Origin: Nannocystis sp. RBIL2
GTDB taxonomy: Bacteria; Myxococcota_A; Polyangia; Nannocystales; Nannocystaceae
Length of the DNA stretch: 64,000 nucleotides
Assembly (NCBI RefSeq): GCF_026626745.1
Contig: NZ_JAPNJW010000002.1
Span: forward strand, 4,674,151-4,738,150
Reading direction: 5' to 3'
Of this stretch, positions 36,857 through 46,168 are shown in pieces. Position numbers and translations under genes: made by a program. Each line of letters opens with the position of its first letter. Position 1 is the first letter of the stretch. The notes under the pieces are model-generated. The model was not told the origin of the DNA. It ran no database searches and worked only from the letters and a program-made list of their open reading frames with translations.

Positions 36857-37219
36857 TCACTCCGGCTTCTTGCCGCCGTGCTTGGCGACCACCGCCGCGA
36901 TCAGCGTCTTGCCGGGCTCCTCGGCGCACGTCTTGAACAGCCGATAGCCCATCGCCGAGCGGTTCTTGTCGTAGCACTCGAGCACGTCCTTGTGCTTCTC
37001 CTCGAGCTTCTGCGCCTGACACTCGGCCTTCACTTCCGACTTCAGCGTCTTCATGATCTCGGGCGAATCGCCGGTCTCCTTCGCCTCGAGGATGACGATG
37101 CCCGCCAGCGGACCGGCCGCCTTGGCGCACAGGGAGTCCTCGTCGCCGCCGGAGCAGGCGGGAGCGACGAACGCCGCGACGAACAGCGCGGCCAGCGAGA
37201 GCTTGATCGACAGGGTCAT
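36857..37219 (-). CDS. Small Cys-containing lipoprotein
   Basis: A 120-residue protein starting at an ATG with AGGAGA six bases upstream. Its signal peptide ends FVAPAC (Cys21, lipobox). The mature part is helical with Lys/Glu-rich segments and four further Cys (SLCAKAAG, EVKAECQAQ, VLECYDKN, FKTCAEE), likely two disulphides. It resembles the small helical Cys-pair lipoproteins common in myxobacteria, with no assigned role. A longer frame upstream to 37474 is not credible because the signal peptide would be internal. Confidence 0.78.
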   Translation of the reverse strand: MTLSIKLSLAALFVAAFVAPACSGGDEDSLCAKAAGPLAGIVILEAKETGDSPEIMKTLKSEVKAECQAQKLEEKHKDVLECYDKNRSAMGYRLFKTCAEEPGKTLIAAVVAKHGGKKPE

Positions 37220-37665
37220 GACATTCTCCTGGGGGTGAGAGAGAGCGACGCAGCAAGCGGTCGCATCCGCGGCGAGCATCGCACGACCGGCCGTCTCGCG
37301 CCCACGTCCCTCGGCGCAGGCCTCATCGCCGACGTGGGGCTTCTTGGCCTCGACGCCCGCCCATGCTTTCGATCTCGTCAGGCGCCTCGCATGCATCGGC
37401 AACGACAGGCGACCAGAAGCCGCCGGGAAGCCGCAGAACGGCCTTCTGTGTCGAGATCTGCCCCTCTCACCCATGGCCCCGATCGTCGCGGGCGAGTCAC
37501 GGCGAGGTCAGCCGTTCGCCGACCTCGTAGCGACGTCCTCCCGCCTCGCCGGCCCTGCATCGCGGGCTTCGCCACCTCGGCCGAGGGACTTCGCCTCCAC
37601 CCTGGAGCCGCGGACTTCGCCGCCTCCGTGATCAGCCAGCCTCGCCAGCCAACTCTCCGCCGACC
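37220..37665. other. Intergenic region, nothing recognisable
   Basis: About 450 bases between the small lipoprotein gene and the convergent-side end of the DUF4142-like gene. No gene with convincing bias and no clear hairpin of more than 6 bp was seen. Confidence 0.35.
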
Positions 37666-38238
37666 TCAACTCACCGGCTTCGCCAGCGCCGCCCGCAGCG
37701 CCTGGGCGGCTGCCAGATCGGCGGCGGCCTGCTCCACCACCGCCACCAGCTCCTGCTGCAGCGCCGGCGCCTGCGCGTACGGCCGCGACTTGTTGTTGAT
37801 CGCGTCGATCACCAGCATCAGAGTCTCGATCTGTCCTTTCAGCCAGGCGTCGTCGAACCCTGGCCCGCGGCCCAGCGACGCCAGCCCCGGCGATGCCCGC
37901 CTGGCCGCGAAGCGCAGCCCGTCGCCCGTGTCGCCGTCCACCGCGCGCTGCTCCATCTCATGACTCAGGGCGGCCTGGCGCCGCTGCCCTGCGATCGCGT
38001 GGCGCGTGATCGTCTCGGCCAGCGCCCGCACCCGGCGATCCGTCCCGCGCGTGCGCCCCGGCGCAGCGGCTTCGCGGTTGACCGCGTGGATCGTCGCCAG
38101 CACTCCGAGCAGCTCCGCATCGGACGCCGGCGGGCTCGGCAACGCCGCGGCCGGGAGCGCCGGAGCGGGCGCGGCCTGAGCCGGAGCCGCCATGACCGCG
38201 AGCATCGCCACCAGGACAACGGACCTCCCCATCGACAT
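37666..38238 (-). CDS. Exported helical protein, DUF4142-like
   Basis: A 190-residue protein with a signal peptide (MSMGRSVVLVAMLAVMAAPAQA, about 23 residues, possible cleavage after AQA) and a mature all-helical domain. The phrases LLGVLATIHAVNREAA, VRALAETITRHAIAGQRR and ALSHEME resemble DUF4142, a ferritin-like four-helix fold of unknown function found in the periplasm. The metal ligands expected for ferritins are not evident. Two close ATG codons (38238, 38232) could serve as start. The gene is divergent from the lipoprotein at 38700. Confidence 0.7.
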   Translation of the reverse strand: MSMGRSVVLVAMLAVMAAPAQAAPAPALPAAALPSPPASDAELLGVLATIHAVNREAAAPGRTRGTDRRVRALAETITRHAIAGQRRQAALSHEMEQRAVDGDTGDGLRFAARRASPGLASLGRGPGFDDAWLKGQIETLMLVIDAINNKSRPYAQAPALQQELVAVVEQAAADLAAAQALRAALAKPVS

Positions 38239-38699
38239 GCCGACAGCCTGGCCCGGGCCGACCGCGCGGGGTCGTCCTCCGCGTGCTCGCCCTGCCGGGC
38301 CACCTCGCGCTCGCGCCTCCTCGCGCCCGTCCGCGTCTGCGCGGGCGCCACCGGTCGAACGTGTACCCGCCCCCACACTGTCCCTCTCGACATGTCCTGC
38401 GCGACACGTGGGCGGCCGCCCGCCCGGTGCGAGGGCGAGCCTCAGCGGACCGATCCGCGCCGACCTCTCCACGTCCTCGCGACCTCCTTGCCGCCTCGCG
38501 GGGAGAACTGACAGTCGCTCTCGATTGCGAAAAACCACGTCGACCTCGGCGCTCGTCGTTCCCATCGCTACCGCCTGTCTCATCGAACAGATTGTCCCGC
38601 CGACGCCATCTCCGAGCCGCCCATCTCGACTTCCAGAACATTCCTCTCCCTCTCCTGCGCGACTTGTCCGCCCAGGTCCGCCGTGTCACCTTCCGCAGC
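38239..38699. other. Divergent intergenic region with a GACATGTCC copy
   Basis: About 460 bases between divergent genes. CGACATGTCC followed closely by GACACGTG near 38393-38410 is a decayed member of the dispersed palindrome family. The frame continuing upstream of 38700 has poor codon bias and is not regarded as coding. Confidence 0.45.
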
Positions 38700-39350
38700 A
38701 TGCACTTACGTCGCTTGAACTGCGCCATGAGCCTTCTGTTGTTCGCCTGCGGCACCGGCAAGGATGCCACTGCCACGGCAGCCACCGAGGCGAGCGGTGA
38801 CGACGGCACCGCCGCCACGGGCATCGCCACCGACCCGACGGAGACGCCGGACACCACCGCCAACAGCGTGACCATGCCGCCGGACACGGAGACCACGGGC
38901 GAGCCGCTCGCGCCCGACTGCGCCTGCCTGGCGGACGAGGCCACCTGCGGCGAGGAGCTGTGCCCCGGCGTCGGCCTCTCCTGCGAGGAGCCCGCTTGCG
39001 AGCCCGACCACCCCGTCAACGACGAAGGCGCCCTGGCGTGCGCCCTCGAGGCCCTGCGCGACCGCAAGCCCGGCAAGGTCTCCTGGTTCATCCAGGAGAG
39101 CCTCGGCCAGTACGCCTACGACACCAGCGTGTACATCCAGGCCGACGGCAACGCGATCGTCACCCGCTCCGGCGGCGCCGACCTGTGCAGCTACTGGGGC
39201 CCCGACACCCGCAACACCCTCAAGGAAACAACCTACTTCGCCGACTGCCTCGACCTGGCCACCGGCCGCGAGCGCTTCGACTGCCTCACCGACGGCCTGG
39301 GCGACGAGCTGCTGGTCTGCATCCCCGAGGAGCAGAACTGCGAGTCCTAG
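38700..39350 (+). CDS. Cys-rich lipoprotein of unknown function
   Basis: A 216-residue protein. The signal peptide ends LLLFAC (lipobox, about Cys17), followed by a 50-residue Thr/Ala/Glu/Gly linker, a short Cys-rich segment (CACLADEATCGEELCPG) and a C-terminal domain of about 120 residues with KVSWFIQESLGQYAYDTSVY and two late Cys pairs. Proteins with this arrangement are frequent in Nannocystis-like genomes. The domain is not one I can name. The ATG at 38700 gives a correct signal peptide. It is convergent with the next lipoprotein. Confidence 0.75.
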   Translation: MHLRRLNCAMSLLLFACGTGKDATATAATEASGDDGTAATGIATDPTETPDTTANSVTMPPDTETTGEPLAPDCACLADEATCGEELCPGVGLSCEEPACEPDHPVNDEGALACALEALRDRKPGKVSWFIQESLGQYAYDTSVYIQADGNAIVTRSGGADLCSYWGPDTRNTLKETTYFADCLDLATGRERFDCLTDGLGDELLVCIPEEQNCES

Positions 39351-39375
39351 CCCGAGCCCTGGGCGCCCGTCTCAC

Positions 39376-39409
39376 GAATGTCTCGAGGGACATGTCCATC
39401 GAGACATTC
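39376..39409. terminator. Cruciform-capable palindrome between convergent lipoprotein genes
   Basis: GAATGTCTCGA (39376-39386) and TCGAGACATTC (39399-39409) form a perfect 11-bp stem. Its loop contains the perfect palindrome GGACATGTCC (39388-39397). It lies between the convergent stops at 39350 and 39423 and is the best-preserved member of the dispersed family. Confidence 0.75.
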
Positions 39410-39422
39410 TCCATCCTGCCTC

Positions 39423-40496
39423 TCACTGCGGGATCAGGCACCCGCACGCGTCCTTGTCGCCGTCGTCGGGCGCGTAGTCGAAGCAGGTCGCGTCGTAGGC
39501 CTCGCACAGCCACGCGTGGCCGTTGCCGCACAGCGTCAGCACCGCGTCGGGCAGCATCGGCGCCCCGCCGAGCAGGGGCGCCTCCGCGAGGCCGAGCTTG
39601 GTGGCCGGGGCGACCACTGCGCCGAGCGGGTCGATGATCGCCGCGCGGGCGTCGGGCGCCGTGCTCATCACCAAAAAATTCTCGCTGCCGGCGATCAGCG
39701 CGATCCCGTCGAAGCCGGTCAGGCCGACCTGGACCGGCATGTCGACGCGGTGGATCTCGCTGAGCCCGTCGCGCGACAGCACCACCAGCTCGTCGGACCC
39801 GTAGCTGGCGATGTAGAGGTTGTCGTCCAGGCCGAGCGCCAGGCCGGCGCAGATGCTCATGCCGAAGCCGAGCTGCTGCGGCGGCTCCAGCACCGCCAGA
39901 GTCACAGGGTCGACCTCGACGAGCACGCAGCTCTGATTGATGAGCAGCCCGCGCTGCAGCTTCGCGTCGTACGTCGCCCCGTCGAGCTGCGGCAGCGCCT
40001 CGGCCGGCACGTCGAACACCTCCCCCTTCGGCGTGCCGTCGGTGGTGAAGCGGCGCGCCTTGCCGCTGAACGACATGATCATCACCTCGTCGGCGTCGCC
40101 GTTGTAGAACGACGCCTGCAGCACCTTGTCGGGGATCCCCGTGTCGATCTTCTTGACGTAGGTGAAGGCCGTCGTGTCGGCCACCGCCTGCGGGTCGCAG
40201 AAGTTCGGCTCGGTCGTGCTGGTCGACAGATCCGTCGTGCTCGTGACGCTCGTCGTCGTCGACGTCACCGCAGTGGTCCCGGTCGGCGTCTCGCTCGTGC
40301 TCGTCGTCGCCGTGCCGGTGCCGGTCGCGTCCCCGGACGTCGAGCTCGAGGTCGGCGCCTCGGCGGTCGTGCTCGCAGTGGCGCCGGTCGTCGACGCAGT
40401 CGTCGTCGCCGACGCCTCGCCTCCGGGGCGGCCGTCGTCGCCGCAGGCCGCGAGGACGCACGAGGTGAGCGAGAGGACCAACAGTCGCGCGAGCAT
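39423..40496 (-). CDS. Lipoprotein with Thr-rich stalk and propeller-like domain
   Basis: A 357-residue protein starting at the ATG at 40496. The signal peptide ends SCVLAAC (lipobox). About 85 residues of Ser/Thr/Ala/Gly follow (a stalk like that of many surface lipoproteins here), then a 240-residue domain with repeated strands (AFTYVKKIDTG, DEVMIMSFSGKARRF, GLDDNLYIASYGSDELVVLSRDG) resembling an NHL/SMP-30 type propeller. The C-terminus has four to six Cys (LCGNGHAWLC, DATCF, ACGC). No catalytic residues are evident. A longer frame to 40577 would place the signal peptide internally. Confidence 0.78.
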   Translation of the reverse strand: MLARLLVLSLTSCVLAACGDDGRPGGEASATTTASTTGATASTTAEAPTSSSTSGDATGTGTATTSTSETPTGTTAVTSTTTSVTSTTDLSTSTTEPNFCDPQAVADTTAFTYVKKIDTGIPDKVLQASFYNGDADEVMIMSFSGKARRFTTDGTPKGEVFDVPAEALPQLDGATYDAKLQRGLLINQSCVLVEVDPVTLAVLEPPQQLGFGMSICAGLALGLDDNLYIASYGSDELVVLSRDGLSEIHRVDMPVQVGLTGFDGIALIAGSENFLVMSTAPDARAAIIDPLGAVVAPATKLGLAEAPLLGGAPMLPDAVLTLCGNGHAWLCEAYDATCFDYAPDDGDKDACGCLIPQ

Positions 40497-40952
40497 GATC
40501 GGACCATAGCCCAGCGCCGCCACGCGTGGGGCTCGATCACGCGCGACCGCGACAGGCCATCGCGACACTCGCCTCATGCAAACCCCGTCGCCCGGCTGCG
40601 TTCGCCCCGGGGTCGCACGCGCCTACGCTCGCACGCGAGGACCGGCCCGCGCCCGATCGGCGTGAGCATCGACCTGTCCCGAAGACCACATCACTCCGCG
40701 CGCACGTCGGGCCGCGCGGGCCCGCGGATCCGCGTCGCACAGGACGCCCTCGCCGACGCCCGCGGCGACGCGCCCGCCGGCCGCGCCGACCTCCGCCGCC
40801 GAACCCGCCTGCGATTTTCGCCGCGACCTCCCGGCCCGCGACCCCCGCACCGGCGAATTGCCGGCCAGATCCGCGTTCCGGAGCCAGCCTGCGCCGCCGG
40901 GCCCCCTTTCGCCGCGGCGCGGCCTGGGATATCCCTCACCTTGAACCGCGCC
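40497..40952. other. Divergent intergenic region
   Basis: About 455 bases between a lipoprotein gene (-) and the dehydrogenase gene (+). It contains a GACCTGTCCCGAAGACCAC half-copy of the dispersed palindrome near 40669. An open frame crosses it in phase with the dehydrogenase, but its Arg/Pro-rich content and lack of a start make coding unlikely. Confidence 0.4.
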
Positions 40953-42440
<1,488 letters not shown>

Positions 42441-42449
<9 letters not shown>

Positions 42450-42468
42450 GGGACATGTTGTTCTTTTA
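42441..42468 (+). terminator. Stop-codon hairpin with T-tract
   Basis: ATGTCC (42441-42446) pairs with GGACAT (42451-42456), with the TGA stop of the dehydrogenase in the loop, then GTTGTTCTTTT. It is one of the few stems here with a clear T-tract. It belongs to the dispersed family and encodes the final Met-Ser. Confidence 0.6.
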
Positions 42469-42502
42469 GCGAAGACCTGCCGAGCGTCTCGAGGATCCCG
42501 CC

Positions 42503-43825
42503 ATGGACAGCCGCACCATCGTCGAACTCTGCAAGCAACACACCATGTGGTCGTGGTCGAAGAGCGGCCCGCTGCAGCCGCTCGCGTTCGAGCGGGCCGA
42601 GGGCGTGTACCTTTACACCCCCGAGGGCAAGCGCTACCTCGACTTCAACAGCCAGCTGATGAGCGTCAACATCGGCCACAGCCACCCGAAGGTGCTGGCG
42701 CGCATGAAGGACGCGATCGACGGCCACATGCTGTTCGCCGCCCCGAGCGCGGCCACCCCGGTGCGCGCGCGCCTGGGCCAGCGCCTCGCCGAGCTCGTGC
42801 CCGGCGACATCAACTCGTTCTTCTTCACCCTCGGCGGCGCCGAGGCCAACGAGAACGCGATCAAGGCCGCCCGCCTGTACACCGGGCGGCACAAGATCCT
42901 CAGCCGTTACCGCAGCTACCACGGGGCCACCCACGCCGCCATGCAGATGACCGGCGACCCGCGCCGCTGGGCCAACGAGCCCGGCGCGTCCGGCTTCATC
43001 CGCGTGATGGACCCGATCCCCTACGACTTCTCCTTCGGCACCACCGACGCCGAGCGCACCGCCAATCACCTGCGCTACCTCGAGGAGGTCATCCAGTACG
43101 AGGGCCCGCACACGATCGCGGCGATGTTCGTCGAGACAGTCATCGGCACCAACGGCATCCAGCCGCCGCCCGAGGGCTGGCTGGCCGGCCTGCGCGCGCT
43201 GCTCGACAAGTACGGCATCCTCCTCGTGTGCGACGAGGTCATGTGCGGCTTCGGCCGCACCGGCAAGCTGTTCGCCTTCGAGCACTTCGGCGCCCAGCCC
43301 GACATCCTCACCATGGCCAAGGGCCTCACGTCCTCGTACGTCCCGCTCGGGGCCATGGGCGTGACCGACAAGATCGCCGCCCACTTCCGCGACAACGTGT
43401 TCTGGGGCGGCCTCACCTACAACGCCCACCCGTTCTGCCTCGCCGTCGCCGAGGCCGTCCTCGACGTCATGCTCGAGGAGGACATGGTCGGCAACGCCGC
43501 GCGCATGCAGCACGTCATGCTCGCCGAGATGGCCGCGCTCAAGGCCAGGCACCCGAGCGTCCGGGACTTCCGCGCGATCGGCCTGTTCGGCGCCATCGAG
43601 CTGCAGAAGGACCGCCAGGGCACCCGCATGGCCCCCTACAACGGCTCGCACCCGGCCATCGACCGCATGATGGCCTTCTTCAAGCAAGAGGGCCTCTTCA
43701 CCATCTCGCACTGGTGGACCCTGATGTGCAACCCGCCGCTGTCGATCACCGAGGCCGAGCTGCGCGAGGGCTTCGCCATCATCGACCGGGGCCTACAGAT
43801 CACCGACGAGGCCGTCGAAGGCTGA
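42503..43825 (+). CDS. Class III omega-amino acid aminotransferase
   Basis: A 440-residue PLP enzyme of the class III group (beta-alanine, taurine or omega-amino acid to pyruvate or 2-oxoglutarate). Signatures are YLDFNSQLMSVNIGHSHPKV, FTLGGAEANENAIK, RYRSYHGATHAAM, LLVCDEVMCGFGRTGK and the PLP lysine Lys273 in ILTMAKGLTSSYVPLGA. It lies 53 bases after the malonate-semialdehyde-type dehydrogenase. The two together would take beta-alanine to malonate semialdehyde and acetyl-CoA. Taurine is possible on sequence grounds, since taurine aminotransferases are close relatives, but no sulfoacetaldehyde gene is near. The next gene begins 4 bases past the stop. Confidence 0.85.
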   Translation: MDSRTIVELCKQHTMWSWSKSGPLQPLAFERAEGVYLYTPEGKRYLDFNSQLMSVNIGHSHPKVLARMKDAIDGHMLFAAPSAATPVRARLGQRLAELVPGDINSFFFTLGGAEANENAIKAARLYTGRHKILSRYRSYHGATHAAMQMTGDPRRWANEPGASGFIRVMDPIPYDFSFGTTDAERTANHLRYLEEVIQYEGPHTIAAMFVETVIGTNGIQPPPEGWLAGLRALLDKYGILLVCDEVMCGFGRTGKLFAFEHFGAQPDILTMAKGLTSSYVPLGAMGVTDKIAAHFRDNVFWGGLTYNAHPFCLAVAEAVLDVMLEEDMVGNAARMQHVMLAEMAALKARHPSVRDFRAIGLFGAIELQKDRQGTRMAPYNGSHPAIDRMMAFFKQEGLFTISHWWTLMCNPPLSITEAELREGFAIIDRGLQITDEAVEG

Positions 43826-43829
43826 CCGT

Positions 43830-45500
43830 ATGGACATGGCGCGAAGGCCCTGTCGCTTCGGCCCTGTCCTCTCGGTCATCCTCGCCCTCGCCGCCTGCAC
43901 CGCCCCGCCCCCGCCGCCCCAGGCCGAGCCCGCGCCGCCGGCCCCGCCGGTGCAGGTCCGCGTCGAAGTGGCCGTCCCTGGCCTCGCCGCCGGCGAGCTC
44001 GAGGCCCACGTCGCCGCCCCGCTCGAGGACGCCCTGGCCCGGCTCCCCGCGGTCCGGCGGCTCCACGCCCGCAGCCTCGACGGCCACGTCGACGTCGTCG
44101 CCACCCTGACCGACGCCGGCGCGATCGCGGCAGTGCGCGACGCCCTGGGCGGCGTCGTCGCGAACCTCCCGACTGACGCTGAACCCCCGCTTCTCCACCG
44201 CCTCGACGGCGTCGTACCCGCGCTGGCGATCGCCACCCTCCCCGAGTCCGCCGACGCCGTTCGCAGCGCCCTCGAGCGCACCGTCGGGGTCGGCCGCGTC
44301 GAAGTCTGCGGCGTCGGCGAGCGGCGCCTCGCCGTCCTCCTCGATCGCTCCCGCCTCGCCGGCGTCCCGATCGACGCTCTCGTCGACGCAGTCACGACCA
44401 CCCTCGCCGACCCCGACTCCGCGCCCCTGTTCGAGCGCCTCGTCACCCGCCCGATCACCGCCAACCTGCAGCTGCGCGACGTCGCCGTGCTGCAGGACGG
44501 ACCGCGCCCGTCCCCCTGCCGGGCTTACGCCGCGCGCGGCCCCGTCTCCCTCGTCACCGCCTTCACCCAGTCCGGCGCCGACCCGAGCGATGTCGCCGCC
44601 CGCGCCCGCCCGCACGCAGTCGACCTCGTCTCGCCCACCGTCGACTTCTTCGCCGACCTCGTCCCCGCAGACGGCGAGCTCGCGGTCCTCGGCGCCGCGC
44701 TGCCGCCCCGCGACGACCTCGGCAGCAGCGTCGCGGCCTGCCTCGCCGCAGTCCCCGACCTGCCGGCCTGGGCCCTCACGGTCACCGCGCCCGGCCCCGG
44801 CCAGCCGCTCGCGCGCGTCCGCCTGCTGGCCGGCCTCACCACCACCTTCCCCATCGAACATGTCCGAATCACCATGTCCAAATGCACAGCCGGCGCCCAG
44901 GTCGCGGTGTTCGCCCCGCGGGCCCATGCCGACCACGTCGTGAGCCTGGCCGTGCAGGGTCCCGACCCCGACCTGCGCGCCGGCCTCGCGCGTCGCCTCG
45001 GCGAGCGCCTCGCCGGCCTGCCCGGCGTCACCGGCCTGCGGGTCCTCGCGCCTGGCCCGGGCGCGCAGGCGGTCCAGCTGCGGCGCGAAGCGCTGGCGGC
45101 CCACGGCGTCCCGCTCGCCGCCGCAGTCACGGCAGTGCGCCTCGCCGCCGGCCCGCTCACCGTCCGCGGCCCGCTACCGGCCCTCGGGCTGCGCCCCTGG
45201 CCCGAGCTCGCGGCCGACATCGACATGCTCGATCGGACAGGTCCCCTCGACCAGCAGGTCCGCGATCTCCACGTCGCCTCGCCGTCCGGCCCGATCCCCC
45301 TGAGCGACCTCGTCGAGCTGCAGGCCTCCTCCTCCGGAGGACCCCTCGACCGAATCGATCGCGTCCCGACCGCCGCCGTCGAGGTCCGCCTGCGCCGCGC
45401 GGCCGACGGCGACGCGGTCCGCCGCGAGATCAACCAGTTAGAGCTGCCGCCGGGCTTCGTCGTCGCCGAGGGTGGCGAGTTGCCGGACAAGGGCCCCTGA
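43830..45500 (+). CDS. Lipoprotein built of RND-pump porter-like segments, no membrane helices
   Basis: A 556-residue protein with a signal peptide ending LALAAC (lipobox) and a Pro-rich linker. The mature part reads like the periplasmic porter subdomains of an RND efflux pump. VEVAVPGLAAGELEAHVAAPLEDAL plus AVRRLHARS corresponds to the first porter segment; GVGRVEVCGVGERRLAVLLD with SRLAGVPIDALVDAV to the PN2 region; a second set in the C-terminal half (ARRLGERLAGLPGVTGL, LRREALAAHGVPLAAAVTAVR, GPIPLSDLVELQ) matches the later porter and docking strands. None of the twelve RND membrane helices is present. It starts 4 bases after the aminotransferase stop. It could be a degenerate pump turned into a binding protein. 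The function is unknown. Confidence 0.62.
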   Translation: MDMARRPCRFGPVLSVILALAACTAPPPPPQAEPAPPAPPVQVRVEVAVPGLAAGELEAHVAAPLEDALARLPAVRRLHARSLDGHVDVVATLTDAGAIAAVRDALGGVVANLPTDAEPPLLHRLDGVVPALAIATLPESADAVRSALERTVGVGRVEVCGVGERRLAVLLDRSRLAGVPIDALVDAVTTTLADPDSAPLFERLVTRPITANLQLRDVAVLQDGPRPSPCRAYAARGPVSLVTAFTQSGADPSDVAARARPHAVDLVSPTVDFFADLVPADGELAVLGAALPPRDDLGSSVAACLAAVPDLPAWALTVTAPGPGQPLARVRLLAGLTTTFPIEHVRITMSKCTAGAQVAVFAPRAHADHVVSLAVQGPDPDLRAGLARRLGERLAGLPGVTGLRVLAPGPGAQAVQLRREALAAHGVPLAAAVTAVRLAAGPLTVRGPLPALGLRPWPELAADIDMLDRTGPLDQQVRDLHVASPSGPIPLSDLVELQASSSGGPLDRIDRVPTAAVEVRLRRAADGDAVRREINQLELPPGFVVAEGGELPDKGP

Positions 45501-45564
45501 ATCGGCGGTCACACGCGTGTGCCTGCTTGTGCGGCCGGCGCTCGCTCGTCAAGCTGCTCGGGTC

Positions 45565-45960
45565 ATGACCCAGTCCCAAGCCTCCAACCCCTGGCCGCGA
45601 CGCATCGGCATCGGCCTCTCGGTCCTCCCGGTCGCGATGCTGCTCTTCAGCGCCTCGGCCAAGCTCGGCTCCAACCCCGAGGCAGTCGCCGGCTTCAAGG
45701 CGATGGGCTACCCCGACGGCGCGCTGCTGAAGATCGGCATCGTCGAGCTGATCGTCACGATCCTCTACGCCATCCCGGCCACCAGCGTCCTCGGCGCGAT
45801 CCTCGTCACCGGTTACCTCGGCGGCGCGGTCGACGTCCACGCGCGCATGGGCGACACGCTCGGCAACATCCTCTTCCCCGTGATCCTGGGCGCCCTCGCC
45901 TGGGGCGGCCTCTACCTCCGCGACCCTCGTCTGCGCGCCCTCCTGCCGCTGAAGCGCTGA
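45565..45960 (+). CDS. DoxX-like four-helix membrane protein
   Basis: A 131-residue protein with four membrane helices (about 13-32, 51-70, 74-93, 104-122) and the DoxX_2 patterns LFSASAKLGSNPEAVAGFKAMGYPDG and VTGYLGGAVDVHARMGD. Members of the family are small inner-membrane proteins, sometimes linked to redox or quinone chemistry, mostly uncharacterised. The start ATG at 45565 removes a non-membrane extension. It follows the RND-like gene by 64 bases. Confidence 0.8.
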   Translation: MTQSQASNPWPRRIGIGLSVLPVAMLLFSASAKLGSNPEAVAGFKAMGYPDGALLKIGIVELIVTILYAIPATSVLGAILVTGYLGGAVDVHARMGDTLGNILFPVILGALAWGGLYLRDPRLRALLPLKR

Positions 45961-45977
45961 GCTCCCCGCGGCCGCCT

Positions 45978-46007
45978 GGGCTGCTGCGAAGGCGCGCGCA
46001 GCAGCCC
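45978..46007 (+). terminator. 11-bp hairpin after DoxX-like gene
   Basis: GGGCTGCTGCG (45978-45988) and CGCAGCAGCCC (45997-46007) pair perfectly, 17 bases past the stop. The remaining spacer to 46168 also holds the palindrome CGACAGGCCTGTCG at 46074-46087. Confidence 0.7.
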
Positions 46008-46168
46008 GTCCCGGGTCTGTCGGACCCACCGCGGCTCCAGAGTCATGCCGGCCGGGATCATGAACTGCGCGCACGACAGGCCTGTCGCGCCGCGAGCGCC
46101 CGAGAGCCGGCATCGTCCAAATTATTCAATGATCTCGCCGTGGCACGAGCCTCGCTTTAGGGGCCGGC

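Noticed and set aside
39388..39397. GGACATGTCC matches the eukaryotic p53 half-site consensus, or could be a transcription-factor operator
   Set aside because: The p53 match is irrelevant in bacteria. An operator role is less likely because copies lie mostly at 3' ends and inside coding regions rather than at promoters.
44850..44880. Two CATGTCC in the RND-like lipoprotein gene as another in-frame element
   Set aside because: They are direct, not inverted, repeats, and no GGACATG partner is near. It may be a decayed copy but the evidence is too weak.
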